A stretch of 64,000 nt of DNA from contig NZ_MVHH01000003.1 of the NCBI RefSeq assembly GCF_002086515.1, positions 1 to 64,000 of the forward strand. The letters run 5' to 3'. Shown here one piece after another: positions 34,128 through 43,276 of this stretch. Below the pieces are notes generated by a model, which was not told where the DNA came from, did not search any database, and saw only the letters and a program-made list of their open reading frames with translations. This DNA comes from Mycolicibacter arupensis. GTDB lineage: Bacteria > Actinomycetota > Actinomycetes > Mycobacteriales > Mycobacteriaceae. The position numbers and the translations under genes were made by a program. Position 1 is the first letter of the stretch. Each line of letters begins with the position of its first letter.

Positions 34128-34520
34128 TCACCCCTGCCGGGTGAGCAGCACCGCCTGCTCGAACGGCAGCCGCGCAAAGACCCTGCGCGCGCCGGGACGT
34201 ACATGCTCAGCGGCCTGCGCCTTGCTCACCACTCGTGGCCCGGTGACCCTGAAGGTCTTGCCGTGTCGGCGCATGGTGCCGCCACCGGCGGCGGTGATGT
34301 TCTTCAGCCAGTCCCGATCGGGGCCGTACGTGAGCAGGATCGCCACCCCGTCGTCGGTGCCGAACACCGTCAGCGGGGTTCGGTAGGGCTTGCCGGAGCG
34401 TCGGCCGACATGCTCGAGGATTCCGAACGTCGGCGCCCAGCCGGCCCACATCCGCTGGATCGGGTTGGTGACGTGCCGGTTGAACCGGGCCAGTCGTTGC
34501 GGTAATTGCATGACTGCCAT
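34128..34520 (-). CDS. DUF385/nitroreductase-family protein (F420-type, Rv0523c-like), copy 2
   Basis: 130 residues from ATG 34520, which has GGAG 4 bases upstream and gives the length expected for Rv0523c. A second ATG three codons later lines up with the start of copy 1. The signature block is FGILEHVGRRSGKPYRTPL, then LLTYGPDRDWLKNITAAGGG. First gene of the two-gene minus-strand unit; divergent from hemL across 83 bases. Probable F420-dependent reductase; substrate unknown. Confidence 0.88.
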   Translation of the reverse strand: MAVMQLPQRLARFNRHVTNPIQRMWAGWAPTFGILEHVGRRSGKPYRTPLTVFGTDDGVAILLTYGPDRDWLKNITAAGGGTMRRHGKTFRVTGPRVVSKAQAAEHVRPGARRVFARLPFEQAVLLTRQG

Positions 34521-34603
34521 CCAACTCCGGCCGACGAGCCACTTCAACCCTCAACTACACCCGGTAGTCGGACAGCGCCGCGGCGGCTGGGACACTGGTC
34601 GTC

Positions 34604-35923
34604 GTGGGTAATGCGGATCGTGCCACGGCGGCCTCCGAGCGGTTGTTCGCCGAGGCCTGTGCGGTGATTCCCGGCGGCGTCAACTCACCGGTGCGCGCGT
34701 TCGCCGCGGTCGGGGGCACACCCCGTTTCATCGCCGAAGCCCAAGGCTGCTGGCTGACTGATGCCGACGGCAATCGCTACGTGGACCTGGTCTGCTCCTG
34801 GGGGCCGATGATCCTCGGCCACGCCCATCCCGCGGTGGTCGAGGCGGTTCGAACCGCCGTCGGAACCGGCCTGTCCTTCGGGGCGCCGACCCGGGGTGAG
34901 ACCGAGCTGGTGACCGAGATCATCGCCCGGGTGCCGGCGGTGGACAAGGTCCGGCTGGTCAACTCCGGTACCGAGGCCACCATGAGTGCGCTGCGGTTGG
35001 CCCGCGGTTTCACCGGCCGGGCCAAGGTCATCAAATTCTCCGGCTGCTACCACGGTCATGTCGACGCGCTGCTCGCCGACGCCGGTTCCGGCGTCGCCAC
35101 CTTGGCGCTGCCGTCATCGCCGGGAGTCACCGGCGCCACTGCCGCTGACACGATCGTGTTGCCCTACAACGACATCGCAGCGGTACGCGGGGCGTTCGCC
35201 GAGTTCGGTGACCAGATCGCGGCCGTCATCACCGAGGCCAGCCCCGGCAACATGGGGGTGGTGCCGCCGGCGCCCGGCTTCAACGCCGAGCTGCGGGCCA
35301 TCACGGCCCAGTACGGTGCGCTGCTGATCATCGACGAGGTGATGACCGGTTTCCGGGTCAGCTCCAGCGGCTGGTACGGGATCGACCCGGTGGATGCGGA
35401 TCTGTTCACCTTCGGCAAGGTGATCAGCGGCGGGCTTCCCGCCGCGGCATTCGGCGGCCGGGCTGAAGTCATGGACCGGCTGGCGCCGCTGGGGCCGGTC
35501 TATCAGGCCGGCACGCTGTCGGGGAACCCGGTGGCCACCGCCGCCGGCCTGGCGACCCTGCGCGCCGCCGACGCGGATGTCTACACCGCGCTCGACAAGA
35601 ATGCCGACCGTCTGACGGCCATGCTGGCCGAAGCACTGACCTCTGCCGGTGTGCCGCATCAGATTCCGCGGGCCGGAAACATGTTCAGCGTGTTCTTCGC
35701 CGACCAGCCCGTCACCGACTTCGCCGCGGCCCGAGCCAGTGAGACCTGGCGGTTCCCGGCGTTCTTCCATGCGCTGCTGGATGCCGGTGTGTACCTGCCG
35801 TGCAGTGCCTTTGAGGCCTGGTTTGTCTCGGCCGCCCTCACTGACGAGGCCTTCGAACGGATCGCCAGTGCACTTCCCGCCGCGGCGCGCGCCGCCGCCA
35901 CCACCGGAGAGCCGAAATCCTGA
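34604..35923 (+). CDS. hemL: Glutamate-1-semialdehyde 2,1-aminomutase
   Basis: 439 residues. PLP enzyme converting glutamate-1-semialdehyde to 5-aminolevulinate, following HemA in the C5 pathway. Start [12 protein letters not shown] is the family signature, [18 protein letters not shown] binds the cofactor phosphate, [12 protein letters not shown] has the PLP-ring aspartate, and the Schiff-base lysine is in [13 protein letters not shown] start at 34604. The stop overlaps the next ATG by one base (TGATG). It is 11 kb from hemA-hemB, next to cytochrome c maturation genes, as in other mycobacteria. Confidence 0.97.
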   Translation: MGNADRATAASERLFAEACAVIPGGVNSPVRAFAAVGGTPRFIAEAQGCWLTDADGNRYVDLVCSWGPMILGHAHPAVVEAVRTAVGTGLSFGAPTRGETELVTEIIARVPAVDKVRLVNSGTEATMSALRLARGFTGRAKVIKFSGCYHGHVDALLADAGSGVATLALPSSPGVTGATAADTIVLPYNDIAAVRGAFAEFGDQIAAVITEASPGNMGVVPPAPGFNAELRAITAQYGALLIIDEVMTGFRVSSSGWYGIDPVDADLFTFGKVISGGLPAAAFGGRAEVMDRLAPLGPVYQAGTLSGNPVATAAGLATLRAADADVYTALDKNADRLTAMLAEALTSAGVPHQIPRAGNMFSVFFADQPVTDFAAARASETWRFPAFFHALLDAGVYLPCSAFEAWFVSAALTDEAFERIASALPAAARAAATTGEPKS

Positions 35924-36531
35924 TGGCAGAACAAACTCGCGTCCACCTGATCCGCCACGGCGAAGTCCACAATCCCGACGGCATTCTGTATGGCCGGCTG
36001 CCCGGATTCCGGCTCTCGGAAACCGGGCAGGGTCAAGCGATCGCCGCCGCCGAGCTGCTGGCCGGCCGCGACATCGTCGCGGTGATCGCCTCGCCGCTGC
36101 AACGTGCCCAGGAGACCGCCACTCCTATCGCCGCCCGGCACGACCTGCCCATCGACACCGACGCTGACCTGATCGAGTCGGCGAACTTCTTTGAGGGAAA
36201 ACGGGTTTCGCCTGGCGATGGCGCCTGGCGCAACCCACGGTTCTGGTGGCATCTGCGTAACCCGTTCACCCCGTCGTGGGGGGAACCCTATGACCAGATC
36301 GCCGCTCGGATGGCCAATTCGGTGAACAGGGCCCGGTCGCGGGCCGCCGGCCACGAGGTGGTGTGCGTCAGCCATCAGCTGCCGGTATGGACTGCGCGCC
36401 AGCACCTCACCGGCAACCGGCTCTGGCACGACCCGCGCCGTCGCGAATGCGGCGTGGGCTCGGTCACCACGCTGATCTACGACGGTGATCGCCTCGTCGA
36501 AGTCGATTACCAGGTCCCGGCCGGCGGCTGA
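35923..36531 (+). CDS. Histidine phosphatase (phosphoglycerate mutase-like), Rv0525-like
   Basis: 202 residues with the RHG motif HLIRHGEVHN (phospho-acceptor His), a second conserved Arg in IASPLQRAQETA and a late histidine in VCVSHQLPVWT. Enzymes of this family are phosphatases or mutases on small phosphorylated compounds. It is coupled to hemL by a one-base overlap and followed two bases later by the thioredoxin-like gene, so it belongs to the haem/cytochrome transcript. Actual substrate unknown. Confidence 0.92.
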   Translation: MAEQTRVHLIRHGEVHNPDGILYGRLPGFRLSETGQGQAIAAAELLAGRDIVAVIASPLQRAQETATPIAARHDLPIDTDADLIESANFFEGKRVSPGDGAWRNPRFWWHLRNPFTPSWGEPYDQIAARMANSVNRARSRAAGHEVVCVSHQLPVWTARQHLTGNRLWHDPRRRECGVGSVTTLIYDGDRLVEVDYQVPAGG

Positions 36532-36533
36532 GG

Positions 36534-37124
36534 ATGCGAGCAGTACTGATCGTCGCGGCGGTGCTGGCCGCCTTGACCTCGGGCTGCTCAGTCGGCGACG
36601 ACGCCGTCACCCAAGGTGGCACCTTCGAATTCGTCTCGCCCGGCGGCAAAACCGACATCGTCTATGACCCACCCCAAGCCCGCGGCCGGCCCGGCCCGAT
36701 CTCGGGGCCGGATCTGATGGACCCGTCGCGCACCATCGGCGTCGACGACTTTGCGGGCAAGGTCGTGGTCGTCAATGTCTGGGGGCAGTGGTGCGGGCCC
36801 TGCCGCACCGAAATCACGGAACTGCAAAAGGTCTACGACGACACCCGCGCCCAGGGAGTGGCATTTCTGGGTATCGACGTGCGCGACCCCGAGCCGCAAG
36901 CTCCCCGCGACTTCATCACCGACCGCAAGATCACCTATCCCTCCATCTACGACCCGGCGATGCGCACCATGATCGCCTTCGGTGGCCGCTATCCGTCGTC
37001 GGTGATCCCGGCAACCATGGTGCTCGATCGGCAGCACCGGGTGGCGGCGGTGTTCCTGCGTGAAGTGCTCGCCGAGGATCTGCGGCCGGTGGTCCAGCGG
37101 CTGGCCGGCGAGGCGGCGTCGTGA
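36534..37124 (+). CDS. TlpA/ResA-like thioredoxin of cytochrome c maturation, Rv0526-like
   Basis: 196 residues. An N-terminal signal ends in ALTSGC, which could be a weak lipobox. The exported thioredoxin fold has NVWGQWCGPCRTEI (CxxC at the helix start) and ends with the cis-proline in SSVIPATMVLDRQHR. In System II it reduces apocytochrome c cysteines before haem attachment, taking electrons from CcdA, which is encoded next and starts four bases before this stop (GTGA). Confidence 0.93.
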   Translation: MRAVLIVAAVLAALTSGCSVGDDAVTQGGTFEFVSPGGKTDIVYDPPQARGRPGPISGPDLMDPSRTIGVDDFAGKVVVVNVWGQWCGPCRTEITELQKVYDDTRAQGVAFLGIDVRDPEPQAPRDFITDRKITYPSIYDPAMRTMIAFGGRYPSSVIPATMVLDRQHRVAAVFLREVLAEDLRPVVQRLAGEAAS

Positions 37125-37900
37125 GCGGTCTCACCGCCACTGCCACCTCCGGCCCGCTGCTGCTGGCCGTGGCGGTCTCGGCGCTGGCCGGCCTGGTGTC
37201 GTTCGCTTCACCGTGCGTGGTGCCGTTGGTGCCGGGCTACTTGTCGTATCTGGCCGCCGTGGTGGGCGTCGACGAACGGCCCGACCCGCACAGTGGCACC
37301 GTCCCGCCCTCGGCGAAGTGGCGTGTCGCCGGATCGGCTGCGCTGTTCGTTGCCGGGTTCACCGCGGTGTTTCTGCTCGGTTCGATTGCGGTGCTGGGCA
37401 TGACCACCAGCTTGATCACCAATCAGGTGCTGCTGCAACGTATCGGCGGTGCGGTGACCATTGCGATGGGATTGGTGTTCGTCGGATTCGTTCCGGCGCT
37501 GCAACGCTCACTGCGTTTCACCCCGCAGCAGCTGTCCACAGTGCTGGGCGCGCCACTGCTGGGTGCGGTCTTCGCGCTGGGCTGGACGCCGTGCCTGGGT
37601 CCGACCCTGACCGGGGTGATCGCGGTCGCCTCGACCACCGACGGCGCCGGGGTGGCCCGCGGCGTGGTACTGGTGATCGCCTACTGCTTGGGCCTGGGCA
37701 TCCCGTTCGTGGCGCTGGCCTTCGGGTCGGCCAGCGCGGTCGCCGGGTTGAGCTGGCTGCGCCGGCACACCCGCGCCATCCAGATTCTCGGTGGGGTACT
37801 GCTGATCGCGGTGGGGCTGGCGCTGGTCACCGGCGTGTGGGATCACTTCGTGGCCGCCGTCCGCGACGGCCTGGTCTCCGACGTCAGGCTGCCGATCTGA
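37121..37900 (+). CDS. ccdA: Cytochrome c biogenesis protein CcdA (DsbD-like thiol transporter)
   Basis: 259 residues, six membrane helices. The two redox cysteines lie in FASPCVVPLVPGYLSYLAA and LGWTPCLGPTLTG, the repeated motifs of CcdA. It carries reducing power from cytosolic thioredoxin to the exported TlpA-like protein encoded upstream. The GTG start overlaps the previous stop, and the stop overlaps the resB ATG by one base. Corresponds to Rv0527. Confidence 0.95.
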   Translation: MSGLTATATSGPLLLAVAVSALAGLVSFASPCVVPLVPGYLSYLAAVVGVDERPDPHSGTVPPSAKWRVAGSAALFVAGFTAVFLLGSIAVLGMTTSLITNQVLLQRIGGAVTIAMGLVFVGFVPALQRSLRFTPQQLSTVLGAPLLGAVFALGWTPCLGPTLTGVIAVASTTDGAGVARGVVLVIAYCLGLGIPFVALAFGSASAVAGLSWLRRHTRAIQILGGVLLIAVGLALVTGVWDHFVAAVRDGLVSDVRLPI

Positions 37901-39465
37901 TGGCCTCCACCTCCTCTGTTCTGGCGAAGCTGTCTGCCCGAGTCCGCAACACCTGGCGCGCGCTGACCTCGATGGGCACCGCGCTGGTGCTGCTGGTGCT
38001 GCTCGCGCTGGCCGCCATCCCCGGAGCCCTGCTGCCGCAGCGCAGCCTCAACGCCGCCAAGGTGGACGAGTACCTGACGCTGCACCCGGACCTGGGTCCT
38101 TGGCTGGACGGTCTGGAGGCCTTCGACGTCTTCTCCAGTTTCTGGTTCACCGCCATCTACGTGCTGCTGTGTGTGTCGTTGATCGGTTGTCTGACCCCGC
38201 GGACCTTCGAGCACCTGCGCAATCTGCGGGCCACCCCGGTCGCCGCGCCGCGGAACCTGGCCCGTCTTCCCAAGCACGCCGCGACGGAGCTGCCTGGGGA
38301 CGCCGAGGCCCTGGGCAGTCAGTTGGCCGAACGGCTGCGCGGCTGGCGCAAGGTCGTCCGCTCCGATCAGGGCACCGTCGAGGTGTCCGCCGAGAAGGGC
38401 TACCTCCGCGAATTCGGCAACCTGGTCTTCCATTTCGCGTTGTTGGGACTGCTGGCCTCGGTGGCGATCGGGCGCCTGTTCGGCTACGAGGGCAACGTGA
38501 TGGTCATCGCCGACGGTGGACCGGGGTTCTGCTCGGCCTCGCCGGCCGCGTTCGACTCCTTCCGTGCCGGCGCCACCGTCGACGGCACCAAACTGCACCC
38601 GCTGTGCCTGCGGGTCAACGACTTCACCGCCGATTACCTGCCCACCGGGCTGGCGACCTCCTTCACCGCGCACATCGACTACCAGGCCGGTGAGGATCTG
38701 CGCACCGATCAGTGGCGGCCCTACCAGCTGGAGGTCAACCATCCGCTGCGGGTCGGCGGCGTGCGCGCCTACCTGCAGGGCCACGGCTACGCGCCCACCT
38801 TCACCGTGATCTTCCCGGACGGTCAGACCCGCACCCAGACCGTGCAGTTCCGGCCGGACAACCCGCTGACGCTGCTGTCGTCGGGTGCGATCCGGTTCGA
38901 CCCGCCGGCCGGGACCTACCCTGACGCGGCCGAGCGTCGCAAACACCAGATCGGCATTCAGGGCCTGTTCGCCCCGACCGAGCAGCTCGATAACCGGCTG
39001 CTGTCGTCGGCCTTCCCCGCGTTGAACGATCCCGCGGTGGCCATCGACGTCTACCGTGGCGACACCGGACTCGACACCGGACGCCCGCAGAGCCTGTTCA
39101 CCCTGGACTCCCGGCTGATCGACCAGGGTCGGCTGACCAAAGCGGCCCGATCCAACCTCAAGGCCGGCGAAGAGCTCCGGCTCGATGACGGCACCCGGGT
39201 GCGCTTCGACGGTGCGGTGCCGTTCGTCAACATCCAGCTGTCCTACGACCCGGCCCAGCTCTGGGTGCTGGGGTTCGCCATGACGATGATGGCCGGTCTG
39301 GTGGTGTCGCTGCTGGTGCGCCGCCGCCGGATCTGGATCCGAATCACGCCCCAGCGAGCCGGTACGGTGAGCGTCGAGCTCGGCGGGCTGGCTCGTACCG
39401 ACAACTCCGGCTGGGGCGACGAGTTCGAGCAACTGTGCACCCGCTTGGTCGGCAAGGAGGTCTAG
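37900..39465 (+). CDS. resB: Cytochrome c biogenesis protein ResB (Ccs1)
   Basis: 521 residues from ATG 37900. Two N-terminal helices (MGTALVLLVLLALAAIPGAL and FTAIYVLLCVSLIGCL), a third before the large extracytoplasmic domain (NLVFHFALLGLLASVAIGRL), the domain itself (about 200-445) and a last helix (LWVLGFAMTMMAGLVVSLLV). ResB works with CcsB to carry haem across the membrane and ligate it to c-type cytochromes. The family histidine near NLVFHF is present. The stop abuts the ccsB start with no gap. Corresponds to Rv0528. Confidence 0.95.
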   Translation: MASTSSVLAKLSARVRNTWRALTSMGTALVLLVLLALAAIPGALLPQRSLNAAKVDEYLTLHPDLGPWLDGLEAFDVFSSFWFTAIYVLLCVSLIGCLTPRTFEHLRNLRATPVAAPRNLARLPKHAATELPGDAEALGSQLAERLRGWRKVVRSDQGTVEVSAEKGYLREFGNLVFHFALLGLLASVAIGRLFGYEGNVMVIADGGPGFCSASPAAFDSFRAGATVDGTKLHPLCLRVNDFTADYLPTGLATSFTAHIDYQAGEDLRTDQWRPYQLEVNHPLRVGGVRAYLQGHGYAPTFTVIFPDGQTRTQTVQFRPDNPLTLLSSGAIRFDPPAGTYPDAAERRKHQIGIQGLFAPTEQLDNRLLSSAFPALNDPAVAIDVYRGDTGLDTGRPQSLFTLDSRLIDQGRLTKAARSNLKAGEELRLDDGTRVRFDGAVPFVNIQLSYDPAQLWVLGFAMTMMAGLVVSLLVRRRRIWIRITPQRAGTVSVELGGLARTDNSGWGDEFEQLCTRLVGKEV

Positions 39466-40443
39466 ATGAACACCAGCCACATCGACATCGGCCTGGCGCG
39501 TTACTCCGACTGGGCCTTCACCTCGGCGATGGTCGTGCTCGTCATCGCGATGCTGCTGCTGGCCGTCGAACTGGCCTCCAGCCGGGGCCGCGCACCCGCC
39601 GACGCCGAACTGGTGACGGCCGGTGCGGTGCGCGCCGACAGCACGACCCCCGGGGTGGTGCTGCCCGCGCCGCGGCGTCCCCTCGGCGAGCGGGTGGGCC
39701 GCGCCGGCCTGGCCCTGGTCTACCTGGGTATCGCACTGTTGCTGGCCTGCATCGTGCTCCGCGGCGCGGCCACGCTGCGCCCACCATGGGGCAACATGTA
39801 CGAGTTCATCAACCTGACCTGCTTTTCCGGGCTGGTGGCTGCCGCCGTGGCCCTGCGCCGTCCCCAGCACCGCAGCCTGTGGGTCTTCGTGTTGCTGCCG
39901 GTGCTGATCCTGCTGACCGTCTCCGGGCGTTGGCTCTACGCCACGGCCGCGCCGGTGATGCCCGCCCTGCAGTCCTACTGGCTGCCCATCCACGTCTCGG
40001 TGGTCAGCATCGGCTCCGGTGTCTTCTTGGTGGCCGGGGTGGCCAGCATTCTGTTTCTGATCCGCTCGTCGCGCCTCAGCGACCCCGACGCACCCGGGGC
40101 GCTGGCCCGCATGGTGCGCCGGCTTCCCGATGCCCAAACCCTGGACCGGATCGCCTACCGGAGCACGATCTTCGCCTTCCCGGTATTCGGTTTCGGGGTG
40201 ATCTTCGGTGCGATCTGGGCAGAAGGTGCGTGGGGCCGCTACTGGGGCTGGGACCCCAAGGAGACGGTGTCGTTCGTCGCCTGGGTGGTCTACGCCGCCT
40301 ACCTGCATGCCCGATCGACAGCGGGCTGGCGGGACTACAAGGCGGCCTGGATCAACGTCGTCGGCTTTGCGGCGATGATCTTCAACCTGTTCTTCGTCAA
40401 CCTGGTGACGGTGGGCCTGCACTCGTATGCCGGAGTCGGCTAA
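39466..40443 (+). CDS. ccsB: Cytochrome c biogenesis protein CcsB (haem handling, CcsA/ResC family)
   Basis: 325 residues with about eight helices. The tryptophan-rich haem loop WGRYWGWDPKETVSFVAW is intact, with family histidines in PIHVSVVSIG and AYLHAR and a late one in VGLHSYAG. It forms the synthetase complex with ResB. ATG follows the resB TAG directly. Last gene of the cytochrome c maturation set; a separate promoter and ribosome site come before the next gene. Corresponds to Rv0529. Confidence 0.96.
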   Translation: MNTSHIDIGLARYSDWAFTSAMVVLVIAMLLLAVELASSRGRAPADAELVTAGAVRADSTTPGVVLPAPRRPLGERVGRAGLALVYLGIALLLACIVLRGAATLRPPWGNMYEFINLTCFSGLVAAAVALRRPQHRSLWVFVLLPVLILLTVSGRWLYATAAPVMPALQSYWLPIHVSVVSIGSGVFLVAGVASILFLIRSSRLSDPDAPGALARMVRRLPDAQTLDRIAYRSTIFAFPVFGFGVIFGAIWAEGAWGRYWGWDPKETVSFVAWVVYAAYLHARSTAGWRDYKAAWINVVGFAAMIFNLFFVNLVTVGLHSYAGVG

Positions 40444-40534
40444 TACAGCTGACAGTTTCCTTTATGACTGCTGCGCTACCCTGCGGTTAACGACATCCAT
40501 TGACGTCCTAACCACTGTGACGGGGGAGATACCA

Positions 40535-41857
40535 GTGTCCGACCATGCACCCGGTGATGTCACTGCGAGCCACGATGTGACCGACCATCCGACCACTCAG
40601 TTCCGGCCGTATCAGCACGTCAACGACGCCTCGGACAAGCCGGCGGACGCGGCGGCCACTGGATCGATCGGCCCGCGGACCGAGGCACCCGAGACCCGTT
40701 CGTTCGGAGGATTCCGCACCGAGCGCCGGTTCTCCGACCCGGTCGACCCGTGGCCGCCGGCCCCGGCGGAGACCCCCGCCACGCAACAGTCCTGGACCCC
40801 AGGCGCGTCCGCCGGCTGGGTCCCCCAGCCCATGGATAACCCCGCGCCGGTCTATTACGGCGGCAACCCCGGCGGGTCCGGTCAGGGACCGCATCGCCCC
40901 GCCGAGCACATCGCACCGTTCTCGGACCTGTCCACCACTTCACTGTTGCGTCAGGTCAAGCCGCCGCCCACCACGGGCTGGCGCCGACTGCTCTATGTGT
41001 TGTCCGGCCAGCTGATCAACGTCGGAGAGAGCCCGCGGACCACCCGTTTCAATGACTTGGTGGTGCAGGTGAACCGGCCGCTGCAGGGCTGCCACCGGAT
41101 CGCGGTGCTGTCCCTCAAGGGGGGTGTCGGCAAGACCACGATCACCGCGACGCTGGGCGCCACGTTCGCCTCCATTCGGGGCGATCGGGTGGTGGCCGTG
41201 GATGCCAACCCGGACCGGGGGACGTTGAATCAGAAGGTGCCGATGGAGACGCCGGCCACGGTGCGCCATCTGTTGCGCGACGCGGACGGCATTCAGCGCT
41301 ACAGCGACGTCCGCAGCTACACCAACCAGGGCCCCAGCAGGTTGGAGGTGCTCGCCTCCGACAGCGACCCGGCGGTCTCCGACGCGTTCAGCGCCGAGGA
41401 TTACGCCAGCACCCTGCAGGTGCTGGAGCGGTTCTACAGCCTGGTGCTCACCGACTGTGGCACCGGTCTGATGCACTCGGCCATGTCGGCGGTGCTGGCC
41501 AAGGCCGACACCATGATCGTGGTCAGTTCCGGCTCGGTAGACGGCGCCCGCAGCGCCTCAGCAACCCTGGACTGGCTCGACGCCCACGGTCACGAAGACC
41601 TGGTGCGCAATTCGATCGCGGTGATCAACGCCGTGCGTCCGCGGTCCGGCAAGGTCGATATGCAGAAGGTGGTCGACCACTTCTCCCGGCGCTGCCGCGC
41701 GGTGCGCCTGGTGCCGTTTGATCCGCACCTGGAAGAAGGCGCGGAGATCGATCTGTTGCGGCTCAAGCGCGAGACCCGCGAGGCGCTGGTCGAGTTGGCG
41801 GCGGTCGTGGCCGAGGCATTCCCGGGCGACGACCGGTTCAACCAGCATTTCGTCTAG
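40535..41857 (+). CDS. MinD/ParA-like ATPase with Pro-rich N-terminus (Rv0530/EspI-like)
   Basis: 440 residues from GTG 40535, chosen because GGGGGAG lies 7 bases upstream; an earlier open stretch has no ribosome site. Residues 1-160 are disordered and rich in Pro, Asp and Thr. From about residue 187 a deviant Walker A is seen, VLSLKGGVGKTTITATLG, then VVAVDANPDRGTLNQ and LVLTDCGTGLMHS, as in MinD/ParA ATPases. The overall design resembles EspI (Rv3876) of ESX-1 and its paralogue Rv0530. It may regulate or position an envelope machine; no ESX gene is adjacent. Confidence 0.9.
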   Translation: MSDHAPGDVTASHDVTDHPTTQFRPYQHVNDASDKPADAAATGSIGPRTEAPETRSFGGFRTERRFSDPVDPWPPAPAETPATQQSWTPGASAGWVPQPMDNPAPVYYGGNPGGSGQGPHRPAEHIAPFSDLSTTSLLRQVKPPPTTGWRRLLYVLSGQLINVGESPRTTRFNDLVVQVNRPLQGCHRIAVLSLKGGVGKTTITATLGATFASIRGDRVVAVDANPDRGTLNQKVPMETPATVRHLLRDADGIQRYSDVRSYTNQGPSRLEVLASDSDPAVSDAFSAEDYASTLQVLERFYSLVLTDCGTGLMHSAMSAVLAKADTMIVVSSGSVDGARSASATLDWLDAHGHEDLVRNSIAVINAVRPRSGKVDMQKVVDHFSRRCRAVRLVPFDPHLEEGAEIDLLRLKRETREALVELAAVVAEAFPGDDRFNQHFV

Positions 41858-41881
41858 ATCGGGGTGTGACGCGGCGGCCCT

Positions 41882-42031
41882 TTAGGGCTGATTGTCGCCG
41901 TGGCTGATCCGCCAGAGGAACTCTGGATCGTCGTCGGGACCGATGACGCGAGTCTTCGGCCGGGCACGGATGGTGCGCAGGCCGAGATAGAGCAGCGTTC
42001 CCAGGGTCAGAACGAGGAGCAGGTAGAGCAC
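41882..42031 (-). CDS. Small single-helix membrane protein
   Basis: 49 residues from GTG 42031: an N-terminal helix (LYLLLVLTLGTLLYLGL), a basic RTIRARPKTRV stretch and a conserved-looking RVIGPDDDPEFLWRISHGD tail. AGGAG lies 9 bases before this GTG; another GTG at 42040 touches the ribosome site and is less likely. Tail after the helix would be cytoplasmic if the N-terminus is outside. It resembles the small Rv0530A-type protein in this place. Function unknown. Confidence 0.75.
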   Translation of the reverse strand: MLYLLLVLTLGTLLYLGLRTIRARPKTRVIGPDDDPEFLWRISHGDNQP

Positions 42032-42107
42032 TCGCGACACCTCCTGGCGCCGAATATACCGTTTGCGTTGTCCACGCAGGTCCGGCCCGCCAGTAGGCTT
42101 GTAGACC

Positions 42108-42404
42108 GTGGCTACAGGACGGGCCCCGTGGGGCCGTGCGGTACTGGATGTGGCGGTGTACACCGCGGCGCGGCTCGCGCTGCTGGTGGTGCTGACCGGC
42201 GTGATCTACGGGGTGGGCAGACTGCTCGGTCTCACTGACTTCCCGCCGATCATCGCGGCAATGTTGGCGTTGATCGTGGCGCTGCCGTTGGGGATGTGGG
42301 TCTTCACCCCGCTGCGTCAGCGGGCCACGGCGAGCTTGACGGTGGCCGGTGAGCGTCGGCGGCGCGAACGCGACGAGCTGCAGGCCCGACTGCGCGGGGA
42401 GTGA
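42108..42404 (+). CDS. DUF4229-type two-helix membrane protein, Rv0531-like
   Basis: 98 residues. Two helices (LDVAVYTAARLALLVVLTG and FPPIIAAMLALIVALPLGMW) and a basic, charged C-terminus (ERRRRERDELQARLR), the arrangement of DUF4229 proteins. The GTG start has TAGGCT 8 bases upstream, suggesting a leaderless mRNA. Divergent from the 49-residue membrane protein gene. Function unknown. Confidence 0.87.
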   Translation: MATGRAPWGRAVLDVAVYTAARLALLVVLTGVIYGVGRLLGLTDFPPIIAAMLALIVALPLGMWVFTPLRQRATASLTVAGERRRRERDELQARLRGE

Positions 42405-42511
42405 ACCGCCCCCGTTGTGTCTGCTGGCCAGGCGGATGTGCGGGGTGACTCCGTGGTGGGCGCAGCGTGATCGAGGCGCTGGTGCGGGGAGGCTGAAGGC
42501 CCTCTAGCGCG

Positions 42512-42546
42512 AGCTTAATGAAAATGATTATCATTATTGTTAAGCT
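42512..42546 (+). promoter_or_regulatory. Zur-type (zinc) operator
   Basis: A 35-base palindrome centred on 42529: inner arms AATGAT-T-ATCATT (42523-42535) and outer arms AGCTTAA (42512-42518) and TTAAGCT (42540-42546). The core matches the A/T-rich AATGATNATCATT type of Fur/Zur boxes, and mycobacterial Zur controls the same group of ribosomal genes. It ends 26 bases before the rpmB start and contains TATCAT, a possible -10. Repression in zinc-rich and release in zinc-poor conditions are predicted. Confidence 0.8.
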
Positions 42547-42572
42547 TCAGGCACGCCCGATCAAGGAGGAAC

Positions 42573-42809
42573 ATGTCCGCGCACTGCCAGGTCACTGGCC
42601 GATCGCCCGGCTTCGGAAACTCGGTGTCGCACTCGCACCGACGCACCCGCCGTCGCTGGAACCCGAACATCCAGACCAAGACCTACTACCTGCCCTCGCA
42701 AGACCGCCGGATCACGCTGCGGGTGAGTGCCAAAGGCATCAAAGTCATCGACCGTGACGGCATCGAAGCAGTTGTGGCACGGCTGCGTGAGCAAGGGCAG
42801 CGGATCTGA
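42573..42809 (+). CDS. rpmB: Zinc-independent ribosomal protein bL28 paralogue
   Basis: 78 residues with the bL28 start [20 protein letters not shown] and [14 protein letters not shown]. The two CxxC zinc pairs of the zinc-type L28 are missing; only one cysteine remains. AAGGAGG lies 6 bases before the ATG. First gene of a four-gene unit behind the Zur-type palindrome; its stop overlaps the next ATG (TGATG). Such C-minus paralogues replace zinc-binding ribosomal proteins when zinc is short. Confidence 0.95.
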   Translation: MSAHCQVTGRSPGFGNSVSHSHRRTRRRWNPNIQTKTYYLPSQDRRITLRVSAKGIKVIDRDGIEAVVARLREQGQRI

Positions 42810-42973
42810 TGGCCAGCACAGATATCAGACCCATCGTGAAGCTGCGGTCCACCGCGGGAACCGGCTACACCTACGTCACGCGCAAGAACCGGCGCAACGA
42901 CCCTGACCGGTTGGTCCTGCGCAAATACGACCCCGTCGTTCGTCGCCATGTCCAATTCCGTGAGGAACGCTGA
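42809..42973 (+). CDS. rpmG: Zinc-independent ribosomal protein bL33 paralogue
   Basis: 54 residues starting [20 protein letters not shown], then [20 protein letters not shown], the bL33 core. No cysteine at all, so the zinc ribbon of the C-plus form is absent. It overlaps rpmB by one base and rpsN by one base (TGATG at both junctions), giving tight translational coupling. Confidence 0.94.
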   Translation: MASTDIRPIVKLRSTAGTGYTYVTRKNRRNDPDRLVLRKYDPVVRRHVQFREER

Positions 42974-43272
42974 TGGCGAAGAAGTCGAAGATCGTCAAGA
43001 ACGAGCAGCGTCGCCGCACTGTGGCGCGTTACGCCGAGCGGCGCGCGGAGCTGAAAGAGATCATCGGGCGCGGAGATCCGGGCCAGAAGGCGGCGGCTCA
43101 GGCGGCACTGCAACGGCTTCCGCGCGACGCGAGTCCGGTGCGCCTGCGCAACCGCGACACCGTCGACGGTCGGCCGCGCGGTCACCTGCGCAAGTTTGGG
43201 CTCTCCCGGGTGCGGATGCGCGAGATGGCGCATCGCGGGGAACTGCCCGGAATCTCCAAGGCAAGCTGGTGA
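42973..43272 (+). CDS. rpsN: Zinc-independent ribosomal protein uS14 paralogue
   Basis: 99 residues, the long S14 type: [22 protein letters not shown] at the start in two runs and [20 protein letters not shown] then [18 protein letters not shown]. The short zinc form has CxxC motifs, absent here. Coupled to rpmG by one base. Corresponds to rpsN2 of M. tuberculosis (Rv2056c), which is also Zur-controlled but lies elsewhere in that genome. Confidence 0.95.
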   Translation: MAKKSKIVKNEQRRRTVARYAERRAELKEIIGRGDPGQKAAAQAALQRLPRDASPVRLRNRDTVDGRPRGHLRKFGLSRVRMREMAHRGELPGISKASW

Positions 43273-43276
43273 CGCG

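Noticed and set aside
37843..40422. 859-codon open frame on the minus strand, antisense to resB and ccsB
   Set aside because: Arg/Gln/His-rich, without domains; it mirrors third-position GC bias of the true genes on the other strand.
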